A stretch of DNA of 15,542 bases, taken from contig DASTGO010000528.1 in the NCBI GenBank assembly GCA_035719045.1, positions 1 through 15,542 of the forward strand, written 5' to 3'. The DNA comes from DASTGO01 sp035719045 (GTDB lineage: Bacteria; Actinomycetota; Actinomycetes; Actinomycetales; Kineosporiaceae). The translations under genes and the position numbers were made by a program. Shown piece by piece: positions 1 through 6,830 of the stretch. The notes beneath the pieces are model-generated. The model was not told where the DNA came from. It saw only the letters and a list, made by a program, of their open reading frames with translations, and made no database searches. Position 1 is the first letter of the stretch, and each line of letters opens with the position of its first letter.

Positions 1-2
1 CC

Positions 3-584
3 CGGCACCGGGGCCCCGACCCGCGGCGCTCTTGGCGGTACGTCGATCTTGCTGCCGTTTGCCTCGACGCGCTCCAGGTCGTCGCGGCGGGGGTGCTGCT
101 TGTCGGGGTCCTGCTCAGCGGTTGCGCGCTGGTGCCCCGGCTGGCCGGCTGGACCGCCGTCGTCGTCACCAGCGGCTCCATGGCGCCCGCCGTCCAGGTC
201 GGTGATGTGGTGGTCGCCGATCCCGGTGCCGTCGCGCGCGTCCGGCCCGGGCAGATCGTGGTGGTCCGGCAACCGGACCGCGGCGGATCCCTGCTCACCC
301 ACCGGGTCGCCCAGATACTGCCCGACGGCGACCTGATCACCCACGGCGACGCCAATGCCGTCAACGACGCCGTGGCCGTCCCCCGCGGCAGGGTGCTCGG
401 GGTGGCCCGGCTGGTCGTCCCGTACCTGGGCCGGCTGGCGCTGTCCGTCCGCGACCCGGACCGGCAGAACCTGACCTGGGCGGGCGCCGTGGTCGCAGCC
501 GCCCTGTTCGCGGCCCTGCGTCCGGTGCGGCGGCGCCCTCCCGTCCCGGGGCACGGTGGGGGACGGCCGAGGTCCGGGACATGA
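3..584 (+). CDS. SipW/ER-type signal peptidase I (S26B), 5'-truncated by the window edge
   Basis: Membrane serine protease that would remove signal peptides from exported proteins. The reading frame is open to the left edge, so the true start lies outside or just at the edge. A GTG at 93 exists but would cut into the first membrane helix. Numbered from that GTG, SGSM holds the likely nucleophile Ser29, followed by GD at 37-38. His70 in THRV occupies the place of the bacterial general-base lysine, and GD-A-N with Asp86 and Asp92 completes the box. Ser-His-Asp is the SipW/archaeal/ER pattern, unlike the Ser-Lys of LepB. A hydrophobic segment precedes Ser29 and a second lies near the C-terminus (around WAGAVVAAALFAAL), followed by an Arg-rich tail. 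The stop overlaps the next start (ATGA), implying coupled translation with the RCC1 protein, its probable substrate. Family assignment is strong; the substrate is inferred. Confidence 0.85.
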   Translation, partial: RHRGPDPRRSWRYVDLAAVCLDALQVVAAGVLLVGVLLSGCALVPRLAGWTAVVVTSGSMAPAVQVGDVVVADPGAVARVRPGQIVVVRQPDRGGSLLTHRVAQILPDGDLITHGDANAVNDAVAVPRGRVLGVARLVVPYLGRLALSVRDPDRQNLTWAGAVVAAALFAALRPVRRRPPVPGHGGGRPRSGT

Positions 585-2869
585 GGGGGCGGGCGCGCGC
601 CGGATGGGTCGGGGCGGGATTGGCCTGGCTGTCCGCATCGGCGGTGTGGGGGGCGGGCGTCGTCCCCTCGACCGAGGCGACGTTCAACGCCCTGACCACG
701 ACCTCGGCGTCCTTCGCCGCCGCGGCGTCGTTCGGCGGCCATCCGCTGACCGCGTGGGGGAGGACCCAGGACGGTGCGGTGGGTGCCGTCCTGCTGGACA
801 GCTTCACACCGGTGCCCCGGCGCACGCCCTCGGCGCACCGGTGGTCCTCCGCGTCGGCGGGGGGCTACCACACCTGCGCGATCACCACGGCGGGCAAGCT
901 CTACTGCTGGGGCGGCAACTCGTGGGGCGAGCTGGGGGACGGGACGGCCATCGCCCGGTCGGGAGCCGCGCAGGTCGGTACCGCCGCAGACTGGACCCAG
1001 GTGGCCGCGGGGGCCAACGCCAGCTGCGGGTTGCGCGGCCCCGCCGCCGGCGGTACGGCCTGGTGCTGGGGCGGGAACTGGACCGGTGAACTCGGTGACG
1101 GGACCACGAACCAGAGCCCGGTGCCCGTGCAGGTCGGTGGCGCCGGCGACTGGACGGCGATCACGGCAGGGGTCCACTTCGCCTGCGGGATCCGCGGCAG
1201 CGGCGCCGGGTCGACCCTGTGGTGCTGGGGGGACGGCCAGGACGGGCAGCTCGGTAACGGCCTCGCCGGGAACGCCCCGACCCCGCAGCAGGTGGCGGGC
1301 ACCGGCTGGAGCGGGGTCTCGGGCGGGGCGGCGCACGCCTGCGGGGTCCACCTCGACGGCACCCTGCTGTGCTGGGGACTGGGGGTCTCCGGTCAGCTCG
1401 GGGACGGAGCCGGGGCCACCAGCAGCACCCCGGTGGCCGTGGCAGGGAACACCTGGACGATGGTGTCCGCGGGCCGCAACCACACCTGCGCCACCAGGAC
1501 CGACCACACGATCTGGTGCTGGGGGGCCAACGGATCGGGGCAGCTCGGGGACTCCTCCACCACGCAGCGGAACGCCCCGGTGCAGGCCGGGACGGCGACG
1601 ACGTACACCACGGTCGCGTCCGGCGGCGACAGCAGTTGCGGGCTGCTCGCGGACGGCACCCGGTCCTGCTGGGGGGACAACGATCTCGGCGAGCTGGGGG
1701 ATGGGACCACCACCAACCGGTCCTCCCCGGTGGCCTCCGGGTCGATGGCGACCTGGACGAACCTGACCCTGGGGGATTCCTCGGCCTGCGGGGTGGACAC
1801 CGTCGGGGGCCTGTGGTGCAGCGGCAGCGGTGGGTCGGGCACCGGGCGCCAGCAACTCGGCGACGGGCCGGCGCAGTGGGACCCCGCGCTCGTCTCGGCC
1901 GGTAGCCAGTGGGCCGCGGCCTCCGCGGGTTCCTGGTCCGGCTGCGGGGTCCGGTCGGACGCGTCCCTGTGGTGCTGGGGGTTCAACGGCGAGGGACAGC
2001 TCGGGCTGGGCGACGTCACCACCCGCCCGTACCCGGTGCAGGTCCTGGGGGCGACCTGGACCCGGGTGTCCGTCGGCGAGGTGCATGCCTGCGGGATCCA
2101 CGTCGACGCCACCTTGTGGTGCTGGGGCGGCGGCTGGAACGGGCAGCTGGGCCAGGGGGACTGGGCCGGCCACACCAGCCCGGTGCAGGTGGCCGCGGGG
2201 GCGACGTTCAGCCGGGTCGCTGCCGGGGTGGACCACACCTGCGCCATCGCCGCCGGCGGGACCGCCGCGGCCGGGTCACTGTGGTGCTGGGGCGCCGATG
2301 GGAGGGGCCAGCTCGGGGATGGGGGTGGTGGCGTCCGGCTCAGCCCGGCGCAGGTCGGCACCGACACGGACTGGACCTTCGTCGTCGCCGGCGCCTACGT
2401 CACCTGCGGGATCCGCAGCGGCGGCACGCTGTGGTGCTGGGGCGCGGGCACCGAGGGGCAGCTCGGCGTGGGCACCACCGTCGACCTGTCCACCCCCAGC
2501 CAGGTCCCGGGAGCCTGGTCGGCCGTGAGCATCGGGGCCGCGCACGTCTGCGCGGTGACGACGGCCCAGACCCTGTTCTGCTGGGGTCGCAACGGGGCCG
2601 GACAGGTGGGCGACGGGAGCACCACCGAGCGCGACAGCCCGATCGCGGTGGCGCCGGGGGTGACCACCTGGACCACGATCGCCACCGGGGCCGATTTCAG
2701 CTGCGGCACCCGCACCGGCGGCACCGCCTGGTGCTGGGGCAACAACGGGGACGGCCAGCTGGGACTGGGCGATCTGACCCTGCGCACCGCCCCGGCGCAG
2801 ATCCCCGAGCTGAGCACGCAGACCGTCGCCGCCACCGGGAACGCCACGTGGATGACCGCCGTGGGCTGA
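581..2869 (+). CDS. Secreted RCC1-repeat (double beta-propeller) protein with SipW-type export signal
   Basis: A 762-residue protein built almost wholly of RCC1-like repeats of about 47-55 residues, each with the pattern C-G/A-x(6-14)-CWG-x(3-4)-G-x-LG-x-G. I count 13 clear repeats plus a degenerate first one (TAWGRTQDGAVG), giving 14 units, consistent with two seven-bladed propellers. The N-terminus has Arg residues, a hydrophobic stretch, then ATFNALTTTSASFAAAASF, which resembles the SipW-cognate signal seen on TasA-like and other actinobacterial proteins. The paired cysteines in nearly every unit suit an oxidising extracytoplasmic site. No LPXTG motif or C-terminal membrane anchor is present, so it is probably released. 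ATG at 581 overlaps the upstream stop, with GAGG at 569-572 as ribosome site. RCC1 folds usually bind proteins or nucleic acids; the ligand here is unknown. No enzymatic domain is visible. Confidence 0.85.
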   Translation: MRGRARAGWVGAGLAWLSASAVWGAGVVPSTEATFNALTTTSASFAAAASFGGHPLTAWGRTQDGAVGAVLLDSFTPVPRRTPSAHRWSSASAGGYHTCAITTAGKLYCWGGNSWGELGDGTAIARSGAAQVGTAADWTQVAAGANASCGLRGPAAGGTAWCWGGNWTGELGDGTTNQSPVPVQVGGAGDWTAITAGVHFACGIRGSGAGSTLWCWGDGQDGQLGNGLAGNAPTPQQVAGTGWSGVSGGAAHACGVHLDGTLLCWGLGVSGQLGDGAGATSSTPVAVAGNTWTMVSAGRNHTCATRTDHTIWCWGANGSGQLGDSSTTQRNAPVQAGTATTYTTVASGGDSSCGLLADGTRSCWGDNDLGELGDGTTTNRSSPVASGSMATWTNLTLGDSSACGVDTVGGLWCSGSGGSGTGRQQLGDGPAQWDPALVSAGSQWAAASAGSWSGCGVRSDASLWCWGFNGEGQLGLGDVTTRPYPVQVLGATWTRVSVGEVHACGIHVDATLWCWGGGWNGQLGQGDWAGHTSPVQVAAGATFSRVAAGVDHTCAIAAGGTAAAGSLWCWGADGRGQLGDGGGGVRLSPAQVGTDTDWTFVVAGAYVTCGIRSGGTLWCWGAGTEGQLGVGTTVDLSTPSQVPGAWSAVSIGAAHVCAVTTAQTLFCWGRNGAGQVGDGSTTERDSPIAVAPGVTTWTTIATGADFSCGTRTGGTAWCWGNNGDGQLGLGDLTLRTAPAQIPELSTQTVAATGNATWMTAVG
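740..2850 (+). repeat. RCC1 repeat array, 14 units, inside the secreted protein gene
   Basis: In-frame tandem repeats of roughly 145-165 bp. The DNA core tggtgctgggg, encoding WCWG, recurs nearly unchanged in many units (for example near 1062, 1220, 1971, 2116, 2281, 2432 and 2730). Unit 1 lacks both cysteines. Unit 8 (about 1780-1920) has CSG instead of CWG plus a small Gly/Ser insertion. The remaining units are diverged enough that they are not recent duplications. Confidence 0.8.
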
Positions 2870-2893
2870 GCGGCACCGGGTGCCCGGGGCCGC
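2870..2893 (+). terminator. Candidate hairpin directly after the RCC1 gene
   Basis: GCGGC (2870-2874) pairs with GCCGC (2889-2893). Inside, CCGGG (2876-2880) can pair with CCCGG (2883-2887) across a very tight loop, so the innermost pairs probably open. It begins immediately after the stop codon and has no T-tract. A modest candidate terminator; the rest of 2894-3100 shows no convincing gene on either strand. Confidence 0.35.
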
Positions 2894-3100
2894 GCGGGGT
2901 GGAGCGGGACTGCGCGCGTCGGCCTCGGAGCGCGCGTCCTGGTGTAGGTCGCACGTGCCGTCCGAGCGCGGTGACCTCCTTCGCCGAGGCTTCCGGCTCG
3001 GTCAATCCCCACGGTGTGCCGGTCGCCGGGCGCAGGCGTTGCAGAACCGGCGTGAGCGGTTGCGGCCGCAGACTCATCACGACGCCGGTCTCGGTGACGT

Positions 3101-3140
3101 GGAGCGGCCCCGGTCGCCGTCGGGCGTCCGGGGCCGCTCC
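3101..3140 (-). terminator. 13-bp perfect hairpin downstream of aceE
   Basis: GGAGCGGCCCCGG (3101-3113) is the exact reverse complement of CCGGGGCCGCTCC (3128-3140), with a 14-nt loop. It lies 18 bases beyond the aceE stop codon on the minus strand, where a terminator is expected between the convergent RCC1 and aceE genes. No U-tract follows, which is common in GC-rich actinobacteria. It could act on both strands. Confidence 0.55.
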
Positions 3141-3158
3141 AGCTCGGGCCCGGTGAGC

Positions 3159-5906
3159 TCAGGCGTCGCCGCCCGCGGCCCCGGTGGTCCCGGCGGTCAC
3201 GTCGTGCAGGCGGTACCGCTCGACGGCTTCCCGCGGGGCGTCCTGGGAGACCTGGCCCCGGGCCGCCAGCTGCAGGAGGGCCTGGGCGGCGACGGACGGG
3301 CCGTCGACGGCGAAGAACCGCCGGGCGGCCGGCCGGGTGTCGGAGAAGCCGAAGCCGTCGGTGCCGAGCGAGGCGAACTCCTGCGGAACCCACTGCCGGA
3401 TCTGGTCCGGGACCGCCCGCATGTAGTCGCTGACCGCCACCACCGGCCCGGGAGCCTGCGCCAGCCGCTGGGTGACGTAGGGCACCGGGGCAGGCTCGGC
3501 GGGGTGGAAGAAGCGCCGCCGGTCGCAGGCCAGGCCGTCACGGCGCAGCTCCGACCAGCTGGTGACGCTCCACACGTCGGCCGCCACGCCCCAGTCGTCG
3601 CGCAGCAGCTGCTGGGCCTCCAGTGCCCACGGCACGGCCACCCCGGAGGCCAGCAGCTGCGCCCGCGGACGCGGGTCGCCCTCGCCGGCTCCGGCCGGGC
3701 TGAGCAGGTACATCCCCTTGAGCACGCCCTCGACGTCGAGGGCGGTGGGTTCCGCCGGCTGCACGATCGGCTCGTTGTAGACGGTCAGGTAGTAGAAGAC
3801 GTCCTCCGGCGACTCCCCGTACATCCGGCGCAGGCCGTCCTTGACGATGTGGCCGATCTCGTAGCCGAACGCCGGGTCGTAGGCGACCACGGCGGGGTTG
3901 GTCGCGGCCAGCAGTGGGGAGTGCCCGTCGTTGTGCTGCAGGCCCTCGCCGGTCAGGGTGGTCCGCCCGGCGGTGGCGCCGACCAGGAAGCCGCGGGCCA
4001 TCTGGTCCGCCGCCGCCCACAGCCCGTCACCGGTCCGCTGGAAGCCGAACATCGAGTAGAAGATGTAGATCGGCACCATCGGCTCGCCGTGGGTGGCGTA
4101 GGAGGTGCCCGCCGCCGTGAACGCGGAGGTGGCACCGCCCTCGTTGATCCCGACGTGCACGATCTGGCCGACCTGGGATTCCTTGTACGCCAGCATGAGC
4201 TCGCGGTCGACCGAGGTGTAGGTCTGCCCGTGCGGATTGTAGATCTTGGCGGTGGGGAAGAACGAGTCCATCCCGAAGGTCCGGGCCTCGTCGGGGATGA
4301 CGGGCACCACCCGGTGGCCGAACTCCTTGTCCCGCATGAGGTCCTTGAGCAGCCGGACGAAGGCCATCGTGGTGGCCACCGCCTGCTTGCCGGAGCCGCG
4401 CCGGACCACCTCGTAGGCGGAGTCGTCCGGCAGCTTGACCGCGGTCGCGGTGACCCGCCGCTGCGGCACCGAACCCCCGAGGCGGCGGCGGTGCTCGCGC
4501 AGGTACTGCAGTGCCTCGCTGTCCTCACCGGGGTGGTAGTAGGGCGGCAGGTAGGGGTCGGCCTCGAGCTGGGCATCGGAGATCGGGATCCGCAGCCGGT
4601 CGCGCAGCAGCTTGAGGTCGCCCAGGGCGAGCTTCTTCATCTGGTGGGTGGCGTTGCGGCCGGCGAAGTGCGGGCCGAGCGCCCAGCCCTTGATGGTCTT
4701 GGCGAGGATGACGGTGGGCTGGCCGGTGTGCTCGGTGGCGGCCTTGTAGGCGGCGTAGAGCTTGCGGTAGTCGTGCCCGCCACGGCGCAGGTTCCAGATG
4801 TCGTCGTCCGACATGTGCTCGACCATCCGGCGGGTCCGCGGGTCGCGCCCGAAGAAGTTCTCCCGGATGTAGGCGCCGTCCTCGGCGCGGTAGGTCTGGT
4901 AGTCGCCGTCCGGGGTGGAGTTCATCAGGTTGACCAGCGCGCCGTCGGCGTCGGCGGCGAGCAGCGGGTCCCACTCCCGGCCCCAGACCACCTTGATGAC
5001 GTTCCAGCCGGCGCCCCGGAAGTACGACTCCAGCTCCTGGATGATCTTGCCGTTGCCGCGGACCGGGCCGTCCAGCCGCTGCAGGTTGCAGTTGACGACG
5101 AAGGTGAGGTTGTCCAGCTCCTCGAACGCCGCCAACTGCAGGGCCCCGCGCGCCTCCGGCTCGTCCATCTCGCCGTCGCCGAGGAAGGCCCACACCCGCT
5201 GGTGGGAGGTGTCCTTGATGCCGCGGGCGTTCAGGTACTTGTTGAACTGGGCCTGGTAGATCGCGTTGATCGGGCCCAGCCCCATGGAGACGGTCGGGAA
5301 CTCCCAGAAGTCCGGCATCAGCCGGGGGTGCGGGTAGGAGGGCAGACCGCCGGTGGGGTGCGACTTCTCCTGGCGGAAGCCGTCCATCCGGTCGGCGGAC
5401 AGCCGGCCCTCCAGGAACGCCCGGGCGTAGATGCCGGGGGAGGCGTGCCCCTGGATGAAGACCTGGTCGCCGCCCTCGGGGTGGTCCTTGCCGCGGAAGA
5501 AGTGGTTGAAGCCCACCTCGTACAGTGCCGCGGAGGAGGCGTACGACGAGATGTGGCCGCCGACGGCGATCCCGGGCCGCTGGGCGCGGTGCACCATGAT
5601 CGCGGCGTTCCAGCGGATCCAGCGCCGGTAGGCCCGCTCGGCGTCCTCGTCACCGGGGAACCAGGGTTCGGCCTCCGGGGGGATGGTGTTGATGTAGTCG
5701 GTGGTGGTCAGGCTCGGCACCCCGACCCCCCGCTCCCGGGCCCGTTGCAGCAGGGCGAGCATGAGGTAGCGGGCGCGCTGCCGCCCCCGGTCGTCGACCG
5801 CCGCGTCGAGTGAGGCCAGCCACTCCTGGGTCTCGTCCGGGTCGATGTCGGGGAGCTGGCTGGGGAGGCCGTTGAGAATCGGCCCAGCTTCCTCGCGTCC
5901 TGCCAT
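3159..5906 (-). CDS. aceE: Pyruvate dehydrogenase E1 component, homodimeric type
   Basis: ThDP-dependent E1 of the pyruvate dehydrogenase complex: it decarboxylates pyruvate and passes the acetyl group to the lipoyl domain of E2, feeding acetyl-CoA to the TCA cycle. The protein is 915 residues, close to the usual size of single-chain E1p. The ThDP/Mg signature runs from GDGEMDEPEARG at about 243 to NCN at about 272-274. GHISSYASSAALYEVGFNHF and the DQVFIQGHASPGIYAR segment are also characteristic of AceE. The transketolase-like pyrimidine-binding and C-terminal domains follow without visible breaks. ATG at 5906 is preceded by a purine-rich AGAGAGGA site about 7 nt upstream. E2 and E3 genes are not in this window, which is usual for actinobacteria. 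A hairpin follows the stop, and palindromes lie upstream, between it and the divergent DUF3052 gene. Confidence 0.97.
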   Translation of the reverse strand: MAGREEAGPILNGLPSQLPDIDPDETQEWLASLDAAVDDRGRQRARYLMLALLQRARERGVGVPSLTTTDYINTIPPEAEPWFPGDEDAERAYRRWIRWNAAIMVHRAQRPGIAVGGHISSYASSAALYEVGFNHFFRGKDHPEGGDQVFIQGHASPGIYARAFLEGRLSADRMDGFRQEKSHPTGGLPSYPHPRLMPDFWEFPTVSMGLGPINAIYQAQFNKYLNARGIKDTSHQRVWAFLGDGEMDEPEARGALQLAAFEELDNLTFVVNCNLQRLDGPVRGNGKIIQELESYFRGAGWNVIKVVWGREWDPLLAADADGALVNLMNSTPDGDYQTYRAEDGAYIRENFFGRDPRTRRMVEHMSDDDIWNLRRGGHDYRKLYAAYKAATEHTGQPTVILAKTIKGWALGPHFAGRNATHQMKKLALGDLKLLRDRLRIPISDAQLEADPYLPPYYHPGEDSEALQYLREHRRRLGGSVPQRRVTATAVKLPDDSAYEVVRRGSGKQAVATTMAFVRLLKDLMRDKEFGHRVVPVIPDEARTFGMDSFFPTAKIYNPHGQTYTSVDRELMLAYKESQVGQIVHVGINEGGATSAFTAAGTSYATHGEPMVPIYIFYSMFGFQRTGDGLWAAADQMARGFLVGATAGRTTLTGEGLQHNDGHSPLLAATNPAVVAYDPAFGYEIGHIVKDGLRRMYGESPEDVFYYLTVYNEPIVQPAEPTALDVEGVLKGMYLLSPAGAGEGDPRPRAQLLASGVAVPWALEAQQLLRDDWGVAADVWSVTSWSELRRDGLACDRRRFFHPAEPAPVPYVTQRLAQAPGPVVAVSDYMRAVPDQIRQWVPQEFASLGTDGFGFSDTRPAARRFFAVDGPSVAAQALLQLAARGQVSQDAPREAVERYRLHDVTAGTTGAAGGDA

Positions 5907-6021
5907 GTCGGCGTCCTCTCTCCCCTGGCGGCGGGGTGTGCCCGCCGGGTGCCGGCGCCCCTGAGCTGGTGGCGGGTGCGCTCGGATCCATCCTGGTCCC
6001 GTTGCGACCCCTCGTCACATC

Positions 6022-6033
6022 TACCGATCGGTA
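6022..6033. promoter_or_regulatory. Perfect 12-bp palindrome TACCGATCGGTA upstream of aceE
   Basis: The sequence equals its own reverse complement, and its CCG/CGG half-site arms resemble operators bound by TetR-like dimers. It sits about 115 bases upstream of the aceE start on that strand. The regulator is not encoded in the window. The operator role is inference. Confidence 0.4.
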
Positions 6034-6047
6034 ACCGGACCAGGGCC

Positions 6048-6057
6048 GTGACGTCAC
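6048..6057. promoter_or_regulatory. Perfect 10-bp palindrome GTGACGTCAC upstream of aceE
   Basis: A second exact palindrome, centred 25 bp from the first. It overlaps the TACGGT hexamer (minus strand, 6056-6061) that could serve as an aceE -10 element, so a bound protein there could block or position polymerase. Function is inferred from position only. Confidence 0.35.
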
Positions 6058-6177
6058 CGTAGGCGACCTGTGCCGGGCCGTGTTGACCGGGTCGGCTCAC
6101 CCGTTCGGTCCCGCCCGCGTCTGCTGCCCGAATGCGACGCGAACGGCCCGGATCAGCGGTTGCGTACCAGGCCTGTG

Positions 6178-6202
6178 GTGCAGTGCACTAGCGTGACGAG
6201 GT
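6178..6202 (+). promoter_or_regulatory. Candidate DUF3052 gene promoter with inverted repeat
   Basis: GTGCAGTGCAC (6178-6188) is an inverted repeat around a single central G. It directly adjoins TAGCGT (6189-6194), which fits the actinobacterial -10 pattern TANNNT. Transcription would begin near 6201, leaving a leader of about 47 nt that contains the GAGGAGGT ribosome site at 6233-6240. No good -35 is seen at 17-18 bp; TTGCGT at 6160-6165 is too far away. Confidence 0.3.
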
Positions 6203-6247
6203 GTGCGGGCAGCTGCGCCCGCACCCGGAAACGAGGAGGTCACCGAG

Positions 6248-6673
6248 GTGGGCGCGACCGCGGAGTCCGCGGCTGAGCAGTCGATGGCCGGACGTCTCGG
6301 CCTACGGCCGGGGCAGGTCGTCCAGGAGTTCGGCTACGACAGCGATGTCGACGAGGAGCTACGTGGCTCCGTCGAGGACCTCACCGGCAACGAACTTGCG
6401 GACGAGGACGTCGACGAGGTCGTCGATGCCGCCATCTACTGGTGGCGGGATGGTGACGGTGACCTGGTCGACCACCTGATGGACGCGCTGACCAATCTCG
6501 CCGACGGGGGGGTGATCTGGCTGCTGACCCCGAAGTCCGGGCGGCCCGGTCACGTCGAGCCGTCCGAGATTGAGGACGCCGCTCCGACGGCCGGCCTGCA
6601 CGCCACGAGCACGATCAGCGCCAGCCGGGACTGGACCGGGACCCGGCTGGCCGCTCCGCGCAACCGGCGCTGA
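6248..6673 (+). CDS. DUF3052 family protein (Rv2239c-like)
   Basis: A 141-residue acidic cytoplasmic protein of the actinobacterial DUF3052 family, whose biochemical role is unknown. Recognisable blocks are AGRLGLRPGQVVQEFGYD near the N-terminus, the acidic DEDVDEVVDAAIYWWRDGDGDL in the middle, then GGVIWLLTPKSGRPGHVEPSEI and the C-terminal TAGLHATSTISASRDWTGTRL. I chose GTG 6248 because GAGGAGGT ends 7 nt before it and family members begin at about this point. A longer frame from GTG 6203 would need a leaderless start. It is divergent from aceE, as in mycobacteria, which suggests a conserved functional or regulatory link that the sequence alone does not explain. The stop codon lies within the base of the following giant hairpin. 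Confidence 0.9.
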   Translation: MGATAESAAEQSMAGRLGLRPGQVVQEFGYDSDVDEELRGSVEDLTGNELADEDVDEVVDAAIYWWRDGDGDLVDHLMDALTNLADGGVIWLLTPKSGRPGHVEPSEIEDAAPTAGLHATSTISASRDWTGTRLAAPRNRR

Positions 6674-6751
6674 CCCTGCCGGTCCGCCCGGTCGGGTGAC
6701 CCAGCCGGACCACCGGCCAGGTCACCTGACCGGGCGGACCGACGGGTCAGC
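6669..6751. terminator. Very long near-perfect hairpin between convergent genes
   Basis: 6680-6701 pairs with 6720-6741 over 22 bp (one G-T wobble). After a 2x2 internal loop, GCCGG/CCGGC (6704-6708 with 6713-6717) closes an ACCA tetraloop. Outside a small bulge, GCTGACCC (6669-6676) pairs with GGGTCAGC (6744-6751). It starts in the last sense codon of the DUF3052 gene and ends 77 bases before the stop of the opposing gene. No T-tract on either side. A bidirectional terminator is the simplest reading. Confidence 0.75.
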
Positions 6752-6781
6752 CGGCCGGACCGGGGCCGGTGCGCAGAAGCT

Positions 6782-6830
6782 GCGCGGCACGCTGCCGTTC
6801 ACGAGTCGCCGCGCGGCACGCTGCCGCTCA
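6782..6830. repeat. 20-bp direct repeat, two copies 29 bp apart
   Basis: GCGCGGCACGCTGCCGTTCA at 6782-6801 recurs at 6811-6830 with one change (T to C at the 17th base). The second copy contains the last three codons and the stop codon of the DinB-like gene (minus strand), so the first copy looks like a duplication of the gene's 3' end. Confidence 0.7.

Larger units (their letters stand above)
5907..6247. other. Divergent control region between aceE and the DUF3052 gene
   Basis: About 340 bases without a convincing gene. It contains the aceE ribosome site next to 5906, two perfect palindromes (6022-6033 and 6048-6057), a third short inverted repeat (6178-6188), a TANNNT hexamer that could be a minus-strand -10 element for aceE (TACGGT, read from 6061 to 6056), and the DUF3052 promoter candidate and ribosome site. 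No sequence close to a consensus -35 is correctly spaced for the aceE hexamer. Confidence 0.6.

Noticed and set aside
740..2850. Possible CRISPR-like or non-coding tandem array
   Set aside because: The repeats are in-frame, of variable length and encode clear RCC1 units; there are no spacers.
2697..3080. Minus-strand frame of 127 codons between the RCC1 gene and aceE
   Set aside because: It overlaps the RCC1 3' end, has no ribosome site or recognisable sequence, and is Arg/Pro-rich like other shadows.
1909..3156. Plus-strand 415-codon frame and the minus-strand 324-codon frame at 1393-2367
   Set aside because: Both are shadows of the RCC1 repeat gene; repeat periodicity in GC-rich DNA keeps the other frames open.
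2880..5813. Plus-strand open frame of 977 codons
   Set aside because: It is the antisense shadow of aceE, which has unmistakable family motifs on the minus strand; long antisense frames are expected at this GC content.
6203..6247. Longer DUF3052 protein from GTG 6203
   Set aside because: GTG 6248 has a near-ideal GAGGAGGT site at 7 nt, and the family begins there; the extra residues look like translated leader.
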